Source: an uncultured Veillonellaceae bacterium | GTDB taxonomy: Bacteria; Bacillota; Negativicutes; Selenomonadales; Selenomonadaceae | NCBI GenBank assembly: GCA_902785705.1 | Contig: CACZZN010000012.1 | Coordinates: 1 to 64,000 of the forward strand | Reading direction: 5' to 3' | Length of the DNA: 64,000 nucleotides | Part shown: positions 7,997-16,029 of the stretch, in pieces | Layout of the letters: each line of letters begins with the position of its first letter | How positions within the stretch are numbered: the stretch's first letter is position 1 | The notes under the pieces: generated by a model | Database searches by the model: none | What the model was told of the DNA's origin: nothing | The model's input: the letters and a program-made list of their open reading frames with translations, nothing else | Translations under genes and position numbers: made by a program

Positions 7997-9392
7997 GAAA
8001 CATATGAATTTGAACGCAGAGAAAGGACGATGGCATTTGGCAACATCATCAACCCCTTCCCGACGGGATCGCAAGGAGGGAAAGAAGAAGCGCAGGATCT
8101 GGCCTTGGATCCTTTTGCTGGTGTGCATTCTGGCCGCAGCGGCAGCAGGGTGGATCTTTGCTTCTTCCAGCCTGCTGGACAAGCCCAAGCCGAACAAGGT
8201 AGAGCAGCAGAAGGAGAAGCTGCTCACGGCGCACGACAAGGCGACCATCATGATCATGGGCGTGGACGAGCGTGTGGACGATGTGGGCCGCTCCGATACC
8301 CTGATGCTTGCGACCATCGACCCGGACAGGAACAAGGCGGCGCTTCTCTCCATCCCCCGTGACACCCGCGTGCGCATCAGCGGCTATGGCTACGACAAGA
8401 TCAATGCCGCCTTTGCCTACGGGGGCGAGCGGCTTACGCAGAGTACGGTGGAGAATTTCCTTGGCGTGGACATCGACCACTATGTCATCATCAATACCCG
8501 CGCCTTCGTCAAGATCATCGATGCCATCGGCGGCATTGACATCAATGTCGAGAAGCGCATGTACTATGAGGATCCCTGGGATGATGACGGGGGGCTCGTC
8601 ATCGACCTCTACCCCGGTTTGCAGCATATGGACGGCAAGACAGCCGTTACCTATGTGCGCTATCGTGACGAGGAGGGGGATATCGGGCGCATCAAGCGGC
8701 AGCAGAAATTCATGCAGGCCTGCATGGACAAGATCACCAGTCCGGCCATCCTCATCAGTCTGCCTTCCGTCATCAAAGAGGTCATCGGCTCCGTGCGCAC
8801 GGATCTTTCCATCCGGCAGCTGCTGGAATTCGCGGGGACACTCAAGGAGGCGCAGGCGAACGGGCTGCAGACGGAGATGGTGCCGGGGCGTCCGCTCTAT
8901 ATTGACGAAGTCAGCTACTGGATCCCCGATGTGGGAGAGATCCGCAGCTCCCTCGCAAGGATGCTGGGCATTACCATCAACAACACGATGCGCTCCGACT
9001 TCGAGCGCGCCGCAAGGGAATATGAGGATTCCATCCCCTCCAATGCGACAGAAGTACCGGAAAGCGACAATTCCATCGGCCATGCCGTACGAAGCAGCGA
9101 CTTGGAGCAGGAGCGCACCGAAAAGGAAAAGCGCAGGGGCAAGGAGCCGCAAACGGGAAAGAACAAGGATAACGACGGCGGCAAAGACAAAGACACGGAC
9201 CGCCGTGAGCAGGATGTGCTGATCCGAAACGATTCCCGACGGCAGGATACGCAAGGCGATTCCCGCGATGCGGTCTCAGGTGATGCCAAGGAGGATACCG
9301 ATTCCATCAGCACCCGCCCGGAGGGCGTTCCTGCCCTTGACAGTTCCGAGACGCCAAGCAGGGCAGGGGATGGCAATATCAAAACAAGGTAA
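7995..9392 (+). CDS. LytR-CpsA-Psr (LCP) family membrane protein
   Basis: 465 aa. A basic cytoplasmic N-terminus (KEGKKKRR) precedes one membrane anchor (IWPWILLLVCILAAAAAGW, about residues 34-52), then the extracytoplasmic LCP domain with IMIMGVDER, RSDTLMLATID, LLSIPRDTRVRI and DKINAAFAYGG signatures. LCP enzymes transfer undecaprenyl-linked polymers onto peptidoglycan or related acceptors. The last 120 residues form a long, low-complexity, highly charged tail rich in K, D, E and R. The start is uncertain: GTG 7995 lies in the 18-bp repeat arm, ATG 8004 is in frame, and a well-spaced ATG at 8030 is in the wrong frame. It stands alone downstream of the GT2-GH3 operon, so it may or may not act with it. 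Confidence 0.88.
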   Translation: MKHMNLNAEKGRWHLATSSTPSRRDRKEGKKKRRIWPWILLLVCILAAAAAGWIFASSSLLDKPKPNKVEQQKEKLLTAHDKATIMIMGVDERVDDVGRSDTLMLATIDPDRNKAALLSIPRDTRVRISGYGYDKINAAFAYGGERLTQSTVENFLGVDIDHYVIINTRAFVKIIDAIGGIDINVEKRMYYEDPWDDDGGLVIDLYPGLQHMDGKTAVTYVRYRDEEGDIGRIKRQQKFMQACMDKITSPAILISLPSVIKEVIGSVRTDLSIRQLLEFAGTLKEAQANGLQTEMVPGRPLYIDEVSYWIPDVGEIRSSLARMLGITINNTMRSDFERAAREYEDSIPSNATEVPESDNSIGHAVRSSDLEQERTEKEKRRGKEPQTGKNKDNDGGKDKDTDRREQDVLIRNDSRRQDTQGDSRDAVSGDAKEDTDSISTRPEGVPALDSSETPSRAGDGNIKTR

Positions 9393-9428
9393 AAAGGCTC
9401 ATGTATTCATAATTCTTCCGCATTTTGC

Positions 9429-9457
9429 TTGCATTCCCACGGAAAGTTTCCTATAAT
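9429..9457 (+). promoter_or_regulatory. Sigma-70 promoter for the malic enzyme
   Basis: TTGCAT (9429-9434), a 17-bp spacer, then TATAAT (9452-9457). Transcription should start near 9464, which puts the whole 9472-9637 palindromic element in the 5' leader of the malic enzyme mRNA. Confidence 0.7.
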
Positions 9458-9471
9458 GAGGGGAGTTTATG

Positions 9472-9637
9472 CTAGTGTAGCAGGTTTCAAATAACTTGCT
9501 GGTTGAACGCAGGATAAATTTTCGTGGGCACAGGCAGAGGAGCGCAGTCGTAGCAGAGCTACGTCAAGCGACGATAACGAAGTCCACGGGAATTTAGACA
9601 AGTGATTCAGCAAGGTATTTGGAATTTGCTGCACTAG
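9472..9637. repeat. Long-palindrome repeat element (family 1, CTAG-ended)
   Basis: 166 bp. The outer arms start and end in CTAG (CTAGTGTAGCAG and its near complement) and stay complementary for about 55 bp with some mismatches. At the centre is GAGCGCAGT followed by the hairpin CGTAGCAGAGCTACG and TCAAGCG. A second copy is at 15761-15923 and cores are shared with 36077-36245 and 56950-57062. No coding potential. Confidence 0.75.
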
Positions 9638-9669
9638 GTCATTTGTAAGCAAGGAAAGGAAGTATATAT

Positions 9670-10902
9670 ATGAGCAATGTCAATGAGGAAGCATTAGCGC
9701 TGCACAAGGAGCATGCGGGCAAGCTGGAGGTTTCCAGCAAAGTGCCGCTGGCTTCGTCGAAGGATCTTACCCTGGCCTATACGCCGGGCGTTGCGGCGCC
9801 CTGTCTGGAGATTCAGAAGGATTTCAGCAAGATTTATGACTATACGACGAAGGGAAATATGGTCGCTGTCGTGACCAACGGAACGGCGGTGCTCGGCCTT
9901 GGCGATATCGGCGCAGGCGCAGGCCTGCCGGTCATGGAGGGCAAAGCCATCCTGTTCAAGGGGTTTGCGGGTGTGGACGCTGTCCCCATCTGCCTCGACA
10001 CGAAGAGCGTCGATGAGATTGTGAAGACCATCCAGCTCATGGCGCCGAGCTTTGGCGGCATCAATCTGGAGGACATCAAGGCTCCGGAGTGCTTCGATAT
10101 CGAAAGTGCGCTGAAGGAAAGCGTGGATATTCCGGTTTTCCACGATGATCAGCATGGCACGGCCATTGTGGTTTCCTCCGCGCTTATCAATGCGCTGCGC
10201 TTGGTCGGCAAGAAGTTCGAGGACGTGAAGATCGTCGTGAACGGCGCAGGCGCGGCGGGCATGGCCATCACGCGTCTCCTGCAGCGCATGGGCGCAAAGG
10301 ATATTCTGCTCTGCGACTCCACGGGTGCGATTTTCGAGGGCCGTGCAAAGGGCATGAACCCCTATAAGGACAAGATTGCCGCCATCACGAACAAGAGTCA
10401 TCAGGAGGGGCAGCTCGCGGATGTCATCAAGGGCGCAGACGTCTTCGTCGGCGTTTCCAAAGCCGGTCTGCTCACGGAGGAAATGGTTGGCACGATGAAC
10501 AAGGACGCCATCGTCATGGCGATGGCAAACCCGACACCCGAGATCCTGCCGGATCTTGCCAAGAAGGCAGGTGCGCGCGTGGTTTGCACGGGCCGCTCGG
10601 ATTTCCCGAATCAGGTCAACAACCTCCTGGCATTCCCCGGCGTCTTCCGCGGTGCGCTGGATGTGCGTGCGAAGGATATCAACGAGGAGATGAAGGTTGC
10701 TGCGGCCTATGCCATCGCTTCCTTGATTGATGAGAAGGACCTCAAGGAAGACCATGTGATCACCGACCCGTTCGATGCCCGCGTGGCACCCGCGGTCGCT
10801 TCCGCTGTCGCAAAGGCAGCCATCGAGAGCGGCGTCGCGCAGCGCAAGGACATCACGCCGGATCAGGTCGCAGAGCACACGAAGCAGCTTATGAAGAAAT
10901 GA
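9670..10902 (+). CDS. NAD(P)-dependent malic enzyme
   Basis: 410 aa, the short bacterial form of malic enzyme, which oxidatively decarboxylates malate to pyruvate and CO2 in the cytoplasm. Visible signatures are the catalytic Tyr in AYTPGVA (Tyr37), the catalytic Lys in PVMEGKA (Lys92), metal ligands in INLEDI (131-136) and FHDDQHGTA (158-166), and the dinucleotide loop NGAGAAG (191-197). The C-terminus continues through the usual MANPTPEI and FPNQVNN segments. No phosphotransacetylase domain is attached. ATG 9670 follows AAGGAAAGGA. It is monocistronic, with its own promoter, a structured repeat in its leader and a terminator at 10952-10991. Cofactor preference cannot be read from the sequence. 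Confidence 0.95.
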   Translation: MSNVNEEALALHKEHAGKLEVSSKVPLASSKDLTLAYTPGVAAPCLEIQKDFSKIYDYTTKGNMVAVVTNGTAVLGLGDIGAGAGLPVMEGKAILFKGFAGVDAVPICLDTKSVDEIVKTIQLMAPSFGGINLEDIKAPECFDIESALKESVDIPVFHDDQHGTAIVVSSALINALRLVGKKFEDVKIVVNGAGAAGMAITRLLQRMGAKDILLCDSTGAIFEGRAKGMNPYKDKIAAITNKSHQEGQLADVIKGADVFVGVSKAGLLTEEMVGTMNKDAIVMAMANPTPEILPDLAKKAGARVVCTGRSDFPNQVNNLLAFPGVFRGALDVRAKDINEEMKVAAAYAIASLIDEKDLKEDHVITDPFDARVAPAVASAVAKAAIESGVAQRKDITPDQVAEHTKQLMKK

Positions 10903-10951
10903 GCGTAAGTCGTACAAGCAGTCTGCCAGTCAGGTCAGTGGGCTATGAATG

Positions 10952-10991
10952 CAAGCAAGAGCTTTTCCTCCGGAAAAGCTCTTGCTTGTTC
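10952..10991 (+). terminator. Terminator after malic enzyme
   Basis: A perfect 17-bp stem (CAAGCAAGAGCTTTTCC and its complement) with a 3-nt loop lies about 50 bp after the stop. The following T-run is poor (TTCTGT), so it may work mainly through stem strength. Confidence 0.75.
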
Positions 10992-11089
10992 TGTATTGTG
11001 CAGCACGCAGCGTTTGAAAGGGCAAGGGAAACACTGATGAAACAAAAAAAGAAGTGCATGGCGTGGCCGGATGCCGTCGAGGAGGGCGC

Positions 11090-12259
11090 ATGATGCAGGA
11101 AGCGGCTGTCGGTTTGGGTCAACATCGTCGCCGGCCGGCAATTGATATCTTTCGGGGGCTTGCCATATCCTGTATGCTGTTGGTGAATGAGCTGCCTGAT
11201 GAGGCGGGGGCTTACCCGCTGCTTCTGCATTCTCGTTGGGAGGGAATTACCTTTGCCGATTTGGCTTTCCCGGGGTTTGTCTTTTCCATGGGCCTGGCAG
11301 GTGCGCTATGGTTTCCGAAGCACAGCGGGGATAGTGCCTGGACAAAAGCGGGCATTATCGTGCGGCGGGGCATGCTTTTGTTTTTGCTTGGCTGTGTCTT
11401 GAATCAGGTTCCCATGATTCTCCGCCATATGCTCTATCCCGAAACAGGTGGTTCCCTTTGGGCGGATCTTGTCGACCATGGACGTATTCCGGGCGTTCTG
11501 CAGCGGCTGGGGCTGGTATATGTTTGCGGCATGGCGGCAGTCTGGCGGCTGAGAAGAGACCTTTGGATCGGAGCCTTTGCGCTGTTGCTGCTGGCGGTAT
11601 CTTCTTCGGGCTTTCACTTGTATCATCCGGCTGCTCCTTTCAGCCCGGAGGGGAATATCAGCATGGCGCTGGACAGTATTTTTCCCGGCAGGGCGCACTG
11701 CTATCTGCAGGGGGATTTTGATCCGGAGGGGCTGTACGGGACCATCGCAGCCACATCATCCTTTTTGTTGGGATTTTTGGCCGGACGGTATCTGACGCAG
11801 GGCTCCCATGATGATCTCAGCAGCATAAGATTTCTGCTGCCGGGCGGCATCTCGCTCATGCTGCTGGGATACTTGTGGAGCATGGAGGACCTTGTGTGCA
11901 AGGCTCTTTGGACGGCGCCCTATGCCCTTTTGACCGGGGGCGGGTTCATGCTTCTTTTGGCGCTGCTGCAAACGCTGCTTTGCCTGCAGCCTGCCTTGGC
12001 AAAGGTCATATTTGCCCCCTGCCGCATCATGGGAACCAACGCTTTGCTGCTGTACCTTTTGTCGGAGATGACGATATTGCTGCTTTGGACGCTGGAAACT
12101 TCCTCCGGGCAGCCCGTCTTCGTGTTTTTGTGGGAAATTTCATTGAAGGGACTGGTGGACATCCCCTTCAGCATTTTCCTCTATGCGTTCTTATGGCTCA
12201 ACGTATGGCTGTCGGTGGCCATTTTTTTCCACAAAAAACATATTTACCTTAAAATCTGA
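11090..12259 (+). CDS. NagX/HGSNAT-like polytopic membrane acyltransferase
   Basis: 389 aa with about 10 membrane segments. The N-terminal part RRPAIDIFRGLAIS followed by MLLVNE, ITFADLAFPGFVFSMGLA and DHGRIPGVLQRLGLVYV matches the DUF1624/DUF5009 group related to heparan-alpha-glucosaminide N-acetyltransferase and NagX. These proteins are thought to pass acyl groups from cytoplasmic acyl-CoA to sugars across the inner membrane. The acceptor here is unknown. ATG 11090 (or 11093) follows GAGGAGGG; an in-frame ATG at 11054 would place the ribosome site inside the gene. It stands between the malic enzyme terminator and an orphan response regulator, so context does not help. Confidence 0.8.
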   Translation: MMQEAAVGLGQHRRRPAIDIFRGLAISCMLLVNELPDEAGAYPLLLHSRWEGITFADLAFPGFVFSMGLAGALWFPKHSGDSAWTKAGIIVRRGMLLFLLGCVLNQVPMILRHMLYPETGGSLWADLVDHGRIPGVLQRLGLVYVCGMAAVWRLRRDLWIGAFALLLLAVSSSGFHLYHPAAPFSPEGNISMALDSIFPGRAHCYLQGDFDPEGLYGTIAATSSFLLGFLAGRYLTQGSHDDLSSIRFLLPGGISLMLLGYLWSMEDLVCKALWTAPYALLTGGGFMLLLALLQTLLCLQPALAKVIFAPCRIMGTNALLLYLLSEMTILLLWTLETSSGQPVFVFLWEISLKGLVDIPFSIFLYAFLWLNVWLSVAIFFHKKHIYLKI

Positions 12260-12433
12260 TTGTGAGGAAGAAAGGCGGGGGACATTTTTTCCATCCGCCT
12301 TGAAATTCGTTGCAGGATCGATGCAGAAATATGCCCTGCACCATGAAGGAAATCAAAATTCTTTGTCGAAACGTCATATTGAGGTCATGTTCATCTTGTA
12401 TAATTCATGCAGGACGGAAAGGTGGGACAGCGC

Positions 12434-13105
12434 ATGTTTTCCATTTTAGTTGCCGAGGATGACACCACCCTGAACCGCATGATATGTGCCAAGCTGAAGC
12501 AGGCGAATTATGAGCCTTTTCCCGCCTTTGACGGTGAGGAGGCTCTGTCTGTGTTGGAGCATGAGCATATCGACCTCATTATCAGTGATGTCATGATGCC
12601 TCATATGGACGGATTGATGCTGACACGCACCCTGCGAAATGCCAATTTCCATTTGCCGATCCTCATGATAACGGCCAGAGATCAGCTGGAGGATATGGAA
12701 AAGGGCTTTGTGGCAGGGACGGACGACTATATGGTGAAGCCCATCAAGCTGCAGGAAATGCTGCTGCGTGTGGGAGCCCTTCTCCGTCGTGCCCAGCTGG
12801 TCAACCAAAAAAAGGTGGTCATAGCGGGGACGACGCTGGACTACGAGTCTTTGTCGGCGACATGGGGGGACACTGCGGAGCAAATGCCGCCCAAGGAGTT
12901 CTATCTGCTGTTTAAGCTGCTCAATCAGCCCGGCAAAATATTCACAAGGCAGGAGCTTTTGGACGAAATCTGGGGACCGGACAGCGAGTCGGACTGCAGG
13001 AATGTGGATGCCCACATCAAAAAGCTGCGCAGGCGCTTTGCCAGCAATCCCGATTTTGACATCGTGACTGTGCGGGGGCTTGGATACAAGGCGGTGAGGG
13101 CATGA
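12434..13105 (+). CDS. OmpR-family response regulator (orphan)
   Basis: 223 aa. The receiver domain (1-115) has the acidic pair EDD at 8-10, phospho-acceptor Asp52 in ISDVMMP, Thr in MITARD and the Lys in VKPIK. A winged-helix OmpR/PhoB DNA-binding domain follows (about 130-223, ending IVTVRGLGYKA). It should be a phosphorylation-controlled transcription factor. ATG 12434 follows AAGGTGGG; a longer start at 12407 lacks a ribosome site. A TATAAT at 12399-12404 is a possible promoter. No histidine kinase gene is adjacent; the hybrid kinase at 19972 is 7 kb away and the downstream genes are redox genes. Confidence 0.92.
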   Translation: MFSILVAEDDTTLNRMICAKLKQANYEPFPAFDGEEALSVLEHEHIDLIISDVMMPHMDGLMLTRTLRNANFHLPILMITARDQLEDMEKGFVAGTDDYMVKPIKLQEMLLRVGALLRRAQLVNQKKVVIAGTTLDYESLSATWGDTAEQMPPKEFYLLFKLLNQPGKIFTRQELLDEIWGPDSESDCRNVDAHIKKLRRRFASNPDFDIVTVRGLGYKAVRA

Positions 13106-13172
13106 TATCGTACTGTCTTTGGCATAGCGGTTGCATCGCAATCTGTATAAATCGATACTTGGAGGTGTTTCT

Positions 13173-13820
13173 GTGAAAAAAATCATAGCCATCAACGGCA
13201 GCCCGCGAAGAAACGGCAACACGGCGGAGCTTTTGACCCGTGCATTAAAGGGGGCTGAGGAAGCCGGGGCAGAGACGGAGCTCGTCCATCTTTACGGGCT
13301 GAACTTCAAAGGCTGTATCAGCTGCTTTTACTGTAAGCGAAAGGACAAAGAGCACGGCCACTGCGCCATGAAGGATGACCTTTCGCCCATTTTGGAGCGC
13401 ATTCGGGAAGCAGATGCACTTGTCCTGGGTTCACCCGTCTATTTCATGAATCTGACTTCCGGGATGATCGCTTTCATGGAGCGGCTGTTCTTTTCCAACT
13501 ACCTTTACAGCGATGAAATCCCCACCGTCTTTCCGAAACCTTTGCCCCACGCCCTCATCTATACCATGAACATGACGGAGGAGCATGTGAAACAGTATGG
13601 CATCCGGGAGCGGTTTGCCTTCCACGAAGGCGCAGCAGAGCGTTTCCTTCAGGCAAAGCCGCATATTCTTTACGCCTGCAACACTTACCAGTTCAGCGAT
13701 TACGCCAAATATGAGTCCTCTATCTTCAATGAGCCGGAAAAGGCTGCCTATCGCAAGGAGTTTTTCCCGCAGCAGTGCGAGGAAGCGTATCGGCTGGGCA
13801 GGAATTTGCTAACGCAATGA
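13173..13820 (+). CDS. NADPH-dependent FMN reductase / iron-sulfur flavoprotein family
   Basis: 215 aa. It has a flavodoxin-like fold with the FMN phosphate loop [11 protein letters not shown] near the N-terminus and [11 protein letters not shown] in the middle. The cysteine set [17 protein letters not shown] (about residues 48-64) resembles the cluster-binding motif of Isf-type iron-sulfur flavoproteins, which move electrons to O2 or H2O2 in anaerobes. GTG 13173 is the start, eight bases after GGAGGTG. It is followed directly by the MBL/rubredoxin gene (ATG 13829, eight bases after its stop), then glutaredoxin and glutathione peroxidase, so a redox-defence operon is likely. Confidence 0.85.
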   Translation: MKKIIAINGSPRRNGNTAELLTRALKGAEEAGAETELVHLYGLNFKGCISCFYCKRKDKEHGHCAMKDDLSPILERIREADALVLGSPVYFMNLTSGMIAFMERLFFSNYLYSDEIPTVFPKPLPHALIYTMNMTEEHVKQYGIRERFAFHEGAAERFLQAKPHILYACNTYQFSDYAKYESSIFNEPEKAAYRKEFFPQQCEEAYRLGRNLLTQ

Positions 13821-13828
13821 GGTGTGCC

Positions 13829-14881
13829 ATGAACCGCAGGGAATTTATCAAAACTGCCGCCGTCGGCACCTTGGGGCTGATGGCGGGTGAATTTACATTT
13901 ACAGCGGAAGGAAGTGCCAAACACATGGAAATTAAAGCAGTCAAGTTCAAGGAAAACGGATTTATGACCCAGCCCTTTGCCTTTGGAGGCGAGGAGGGAC
14001 CGGAGAAGTTCGATGCATCGGTGCGCTATCGCTCCTGCCTCCAGAATTTTGTCATTGACACGGGAAGCGAAGTCATTCTGGTCGATACCGGCATGCCGAA
14101 GGAGTCGCCGGAAATGGTGGTGGATGAAAAAACGCAAATCTACATCGGCAGCCCCATCAAGGACTACATGTCCGCTCTGGCAGACCTTGGCTATCAGCCG
14201 GAGCAGGTGTCGAAAATCCTCGTCACCCACAAGCATGAAGATCATACCGGGGAACTGCGGAGCTTCCCCCATGCGAAGATCTACATTGGCCCGGAGGATG
14301 CCGATGCTTTGAAGCTGACGGGGGAAAATATCGTTCGGGCGGAATACAAGGACGGCCCTTACTACAATTTCCCGGAAGCCCAGAAAATCGCCGAGGGAGT
14401 TTGGCTCATCAAGGCCAAGGGGCATACGAAGGGCAACAGCATCATCATTGCTGAATCGGACGGGCTGTTCTACATGATGCACGGCGATGTGACTTACACC
14501 GATGAAGCACTCTATGAAAACAAGCTCTCCGTGGTCTATGAGGACAAAGAAGCCGCCAGGGAGACGCTGGATCGTGTGCGGGAATTCATCCGGAATCATC
14601 CCACGGTCTACTGCTCTACGCACACTCCCTTGGGCTATGAGAATTTGGAGGCGCGGAAAACCGTTGACCTTGCGCGTCCCCCCAAGACCATCCCGCCCGG
14701 AGAAATTAAGTCCGGCAAAGCCACAGGGAAGTACATCTGCTCCATCTGCGGTCAGGTCTACGATCCCGCCGTCGGCGATCCGGAGCACGGCATCCCTGCG
14801 GGGACGGCTTTTGAAGATTTGCCTGCCGACTGGAAATGCCCGCGCTGCAAGCAGTCGAAGGACAAGTTCAACAAGGCGTGA
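13829..14881 (+). CDS. Tat-signal metallo-beta-lactamase-fold protein with C-terminal rubredoxin domain
   Basis: 350 aa. The N-terminus [20 protein letters not shown] is a twin-arginine-type signal (RREFIK followed by a hydrophobic stretch). Next is a metallo-beta-lactamase fold with [17 protein letters not shown] and MHGDVTY metal-ligand segments, then a rubredoxin domain (about residues 300-345) with CSICG and CPRC knuckles and the usual [16 protein letters not shown]. This architecture is akin to flavo-diiron or rubredoxin-linked hydrolases but has no flavodoxin domain; the flavoprotein is the separate upstream gene. ATG 13829 follows GAGGTG; ATG 13817, overlapping the previous stop, is an alternative. 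Export through Tat is inferred from the signal only. Confidence 0.85.
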   Translation: MNRREFIKTAAVGTLGLMAGEFTFTAEGSAKHMEIKAVKFKENGFMTQPFAFGGEEGPEKFDASVRYRSCLQNFVIDTGSEVILVDTGMPKESPEMVVDEKTQIYIGSPIKDYMSALADLGYQPEQVSKILVTHKHEDHTGELRSFPHAKIYIGPEDADALKLTGENIVRAEYKDGPYYNFPEAQKIAEGVWLIKAKGHTKGNSIIIAESDGLFYMMHGDVTYTDEALYENKLSVVYEDKEAARETLDRVREFIRNHPTVYCSTHTPLGYENLEARKTVDLARPPKTIPPGEIKSGKATGKYICSICGQVYDPAVGDPEHGIPAGTAFEDLPADWKCPRCKQSKDKFNKA

Positions 14882-14934
14882 TGGGAGTTTACTGCCCATG
14901 CAAATAAGCTAAGGAATTGGAGGAGGAAGATATT

Positions 14935-15171
14935 ATGGTAAAGGTTTACTCGATCACTACTTGCCCTTGGTGCGACAAGGTGAAGAAATACCTGAAATCC
15001 AAAGGGGTGGAGTACGAGGAACGCAACATTGAAACAAACGATGAGTTTTTGGCAGAGTGCAAAGAACTTTCGGGCGATGAAATGGTTCCCGTCATCACGG
15101 CAGACGGAAAGAATTTTGTCCTCGGATTTGACAAGGCGAAATTGGATGAGATGTTGGGGCTTTCGGCATAA
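14935..15171 (+). CDS. Glutaredoxin-family protein
   Basis: 78 aa, a single thioredoxin-fold domain with the redox motif CPWC near residue 11 (TTCPWCDKVKKYL) and the conserved VPVI cis-proline segment. It should reduce disulfides in the cytoplasm. ATG 14935 follows GGAGGAGGAAG. It stands 21 bp upstream of the glutathione-peroxidase gene, consistent with supplying that enzyme with electrons. Confidence 0.9.
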   Translation: MVKVYSITTCPWCDKVKKYLKSKGVEYEERNIETNDEFLAECKELSGDEMVPVITADGKNFVLGFDKAKLDEMLGLSA

Positions 15172-15192
15172 ATACAGAAGGGAGCGTTTTCC

Positions 15193-15738
15193 ATGAGCGT
15201 ATATGATTTCACGGCAAAGACCAATAAAGGCGAAGAGAAGTCTCTGGCAGAGTACAAGGGGAAAGTCTTGATTATCGTGAACACGGCCAGCAAGTGCGGC
15301 TTCACCCCCCAGTACAAGGAACTGCAGGAACTCTACGACAAGTACAAGGACAAAGGGCTGGAGATCCTGGGCTTCCCCTGCAACCAGTTCGGCGAGCAGG
15401 AGCCGGGCTCCAACGATGAAGTGCAGACCTTCTGCCGCCGGAACTACGGTGTCAGCTTCCAGATTTTCGAGAAGGGTGATGTGCGCGGAGAAACGGCGCA
15501 TCCTCTCTTTAAGTATCTCACGCAGGAAAAGAAATTCGAAGGCTTCGACGAGGGGCATCCCATTGCCGCAAAATTAACGGAAGCCCTCAAGGCCCATTTC
15601 CCCGAATATCTGGAAGGAGACGGCATCAAGTGGAATTTCACCAAATTTCTCATTGACCGCGAAGGCAACGTGGTGAAACGCTTCGAGCCCACCACCACTC
15701 CGGCGGATATGGCGACAGATATCGAGAAATTGCTGTGA
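15193..15738 (+). CDS. Glutathione peroxidase family thiol peroxidase
   Basis: 181 aa. The peroxidatic motif NTASKCGFT (Cys near residue 36), [12 protein letters not shown] with its conserved Gln, and WNFTKFLID match the Gpx/BtuE family; cysteine rather than selenocysteine is used. Bacterial members usually run on thioredoxin or glutaredoxin, and a glutaredoxin gene lies just upstream. It is the last gene of the redox run and is followed 22 bp later by the palindromic element at 15761. Confidence 0.95.
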   Translation: MSVYDFTAKTNKGEEKSLAEYKGKVLIIVNTASKCGFTPQYKELQELYDKYKDKGLEILGFPCNQFGEQEPGSNDEVQTFCRRNYGVSFQIFEKGDVRGETAHPLFKYLTQEKKFEGFDEGHPIAAKLTEALKAHFPEYLEGDGIKWNFTKFLIDREGNVVKRFEPTTTPADMATDIEKLL

Positions 15739-15760
15739 TATGCGCCGAGGTGGCTGACTC

Positions 15761-15923
15761 CTAGTATAACACGTTTTAAATAGCTTGCTGTTTCACGCAG
15801 GATAAATTTTCATGAACAAGGATGAGGAGCGCAGTCGTAGCAGAGCTACGTCAAGCGAAAGACACAGTTCAGGGAAATTTAGACAAGTCAAACAGCAAGT
15901 TATTTGGAATGGGTTATACTAGG
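15761..15923. repeat. Long-palindrome repeat element (family 1, second copy)
   Basis: 163 bp with perfect 10-bp ends CTAGTATAAC and GTTATACTAG. It is highly similar to 9472-9637: GCAGGATAAATTTTC in the left arm, the GAGCGCAGT-CGTAGC-AGA-GCTACG core, and GGGAAATTTAGACAAG in the right arm. It lies between convergent genes (Gpx and the CDF transporter). Confidence 0.75.
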
Positions 15924-15949
15924 GTTCGCGCGGTGTTTCCGTGGAGCGG

Positions 15950-16005
15950 AAAAAAGAAAGGGTTGTCACATTTTGCTATCAGAGGGATAACAAACGTGGC
16001 AGCCC
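15950..16005 (-). terminator. Terminator of the CDF transporter gene
   Basis: On the minus strand GGGCTGCCACGTTT pairs with AAAATGTGACAACCC (with G-U pairs) and is followed by TTTCTTTTTT. It lies about 25-80 bp after the CDF stop. Confidence 0.7.
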
Positions 16006-16029
16006 TATTTTCATGCCTGTGGACAGTTC

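Noticed and set aside
7958-8362. Frame starting at ATG 8030 with a good ribosome site in front of the LCP gene
   Set aside because: It is out of frame with the membrane anchor and LCP domain and ends without any recognisable domain.
10899-11093. Possible 64-aa ORF overlapping the malic enzyme stop, and an 18-codon leader frame from ATG 11035
   Set aside because: The longer frame runs through a perfect terminator stem. The 18-codon frame has a poor site and no conserved look; it might couple to the next gene but evidence is too thin.
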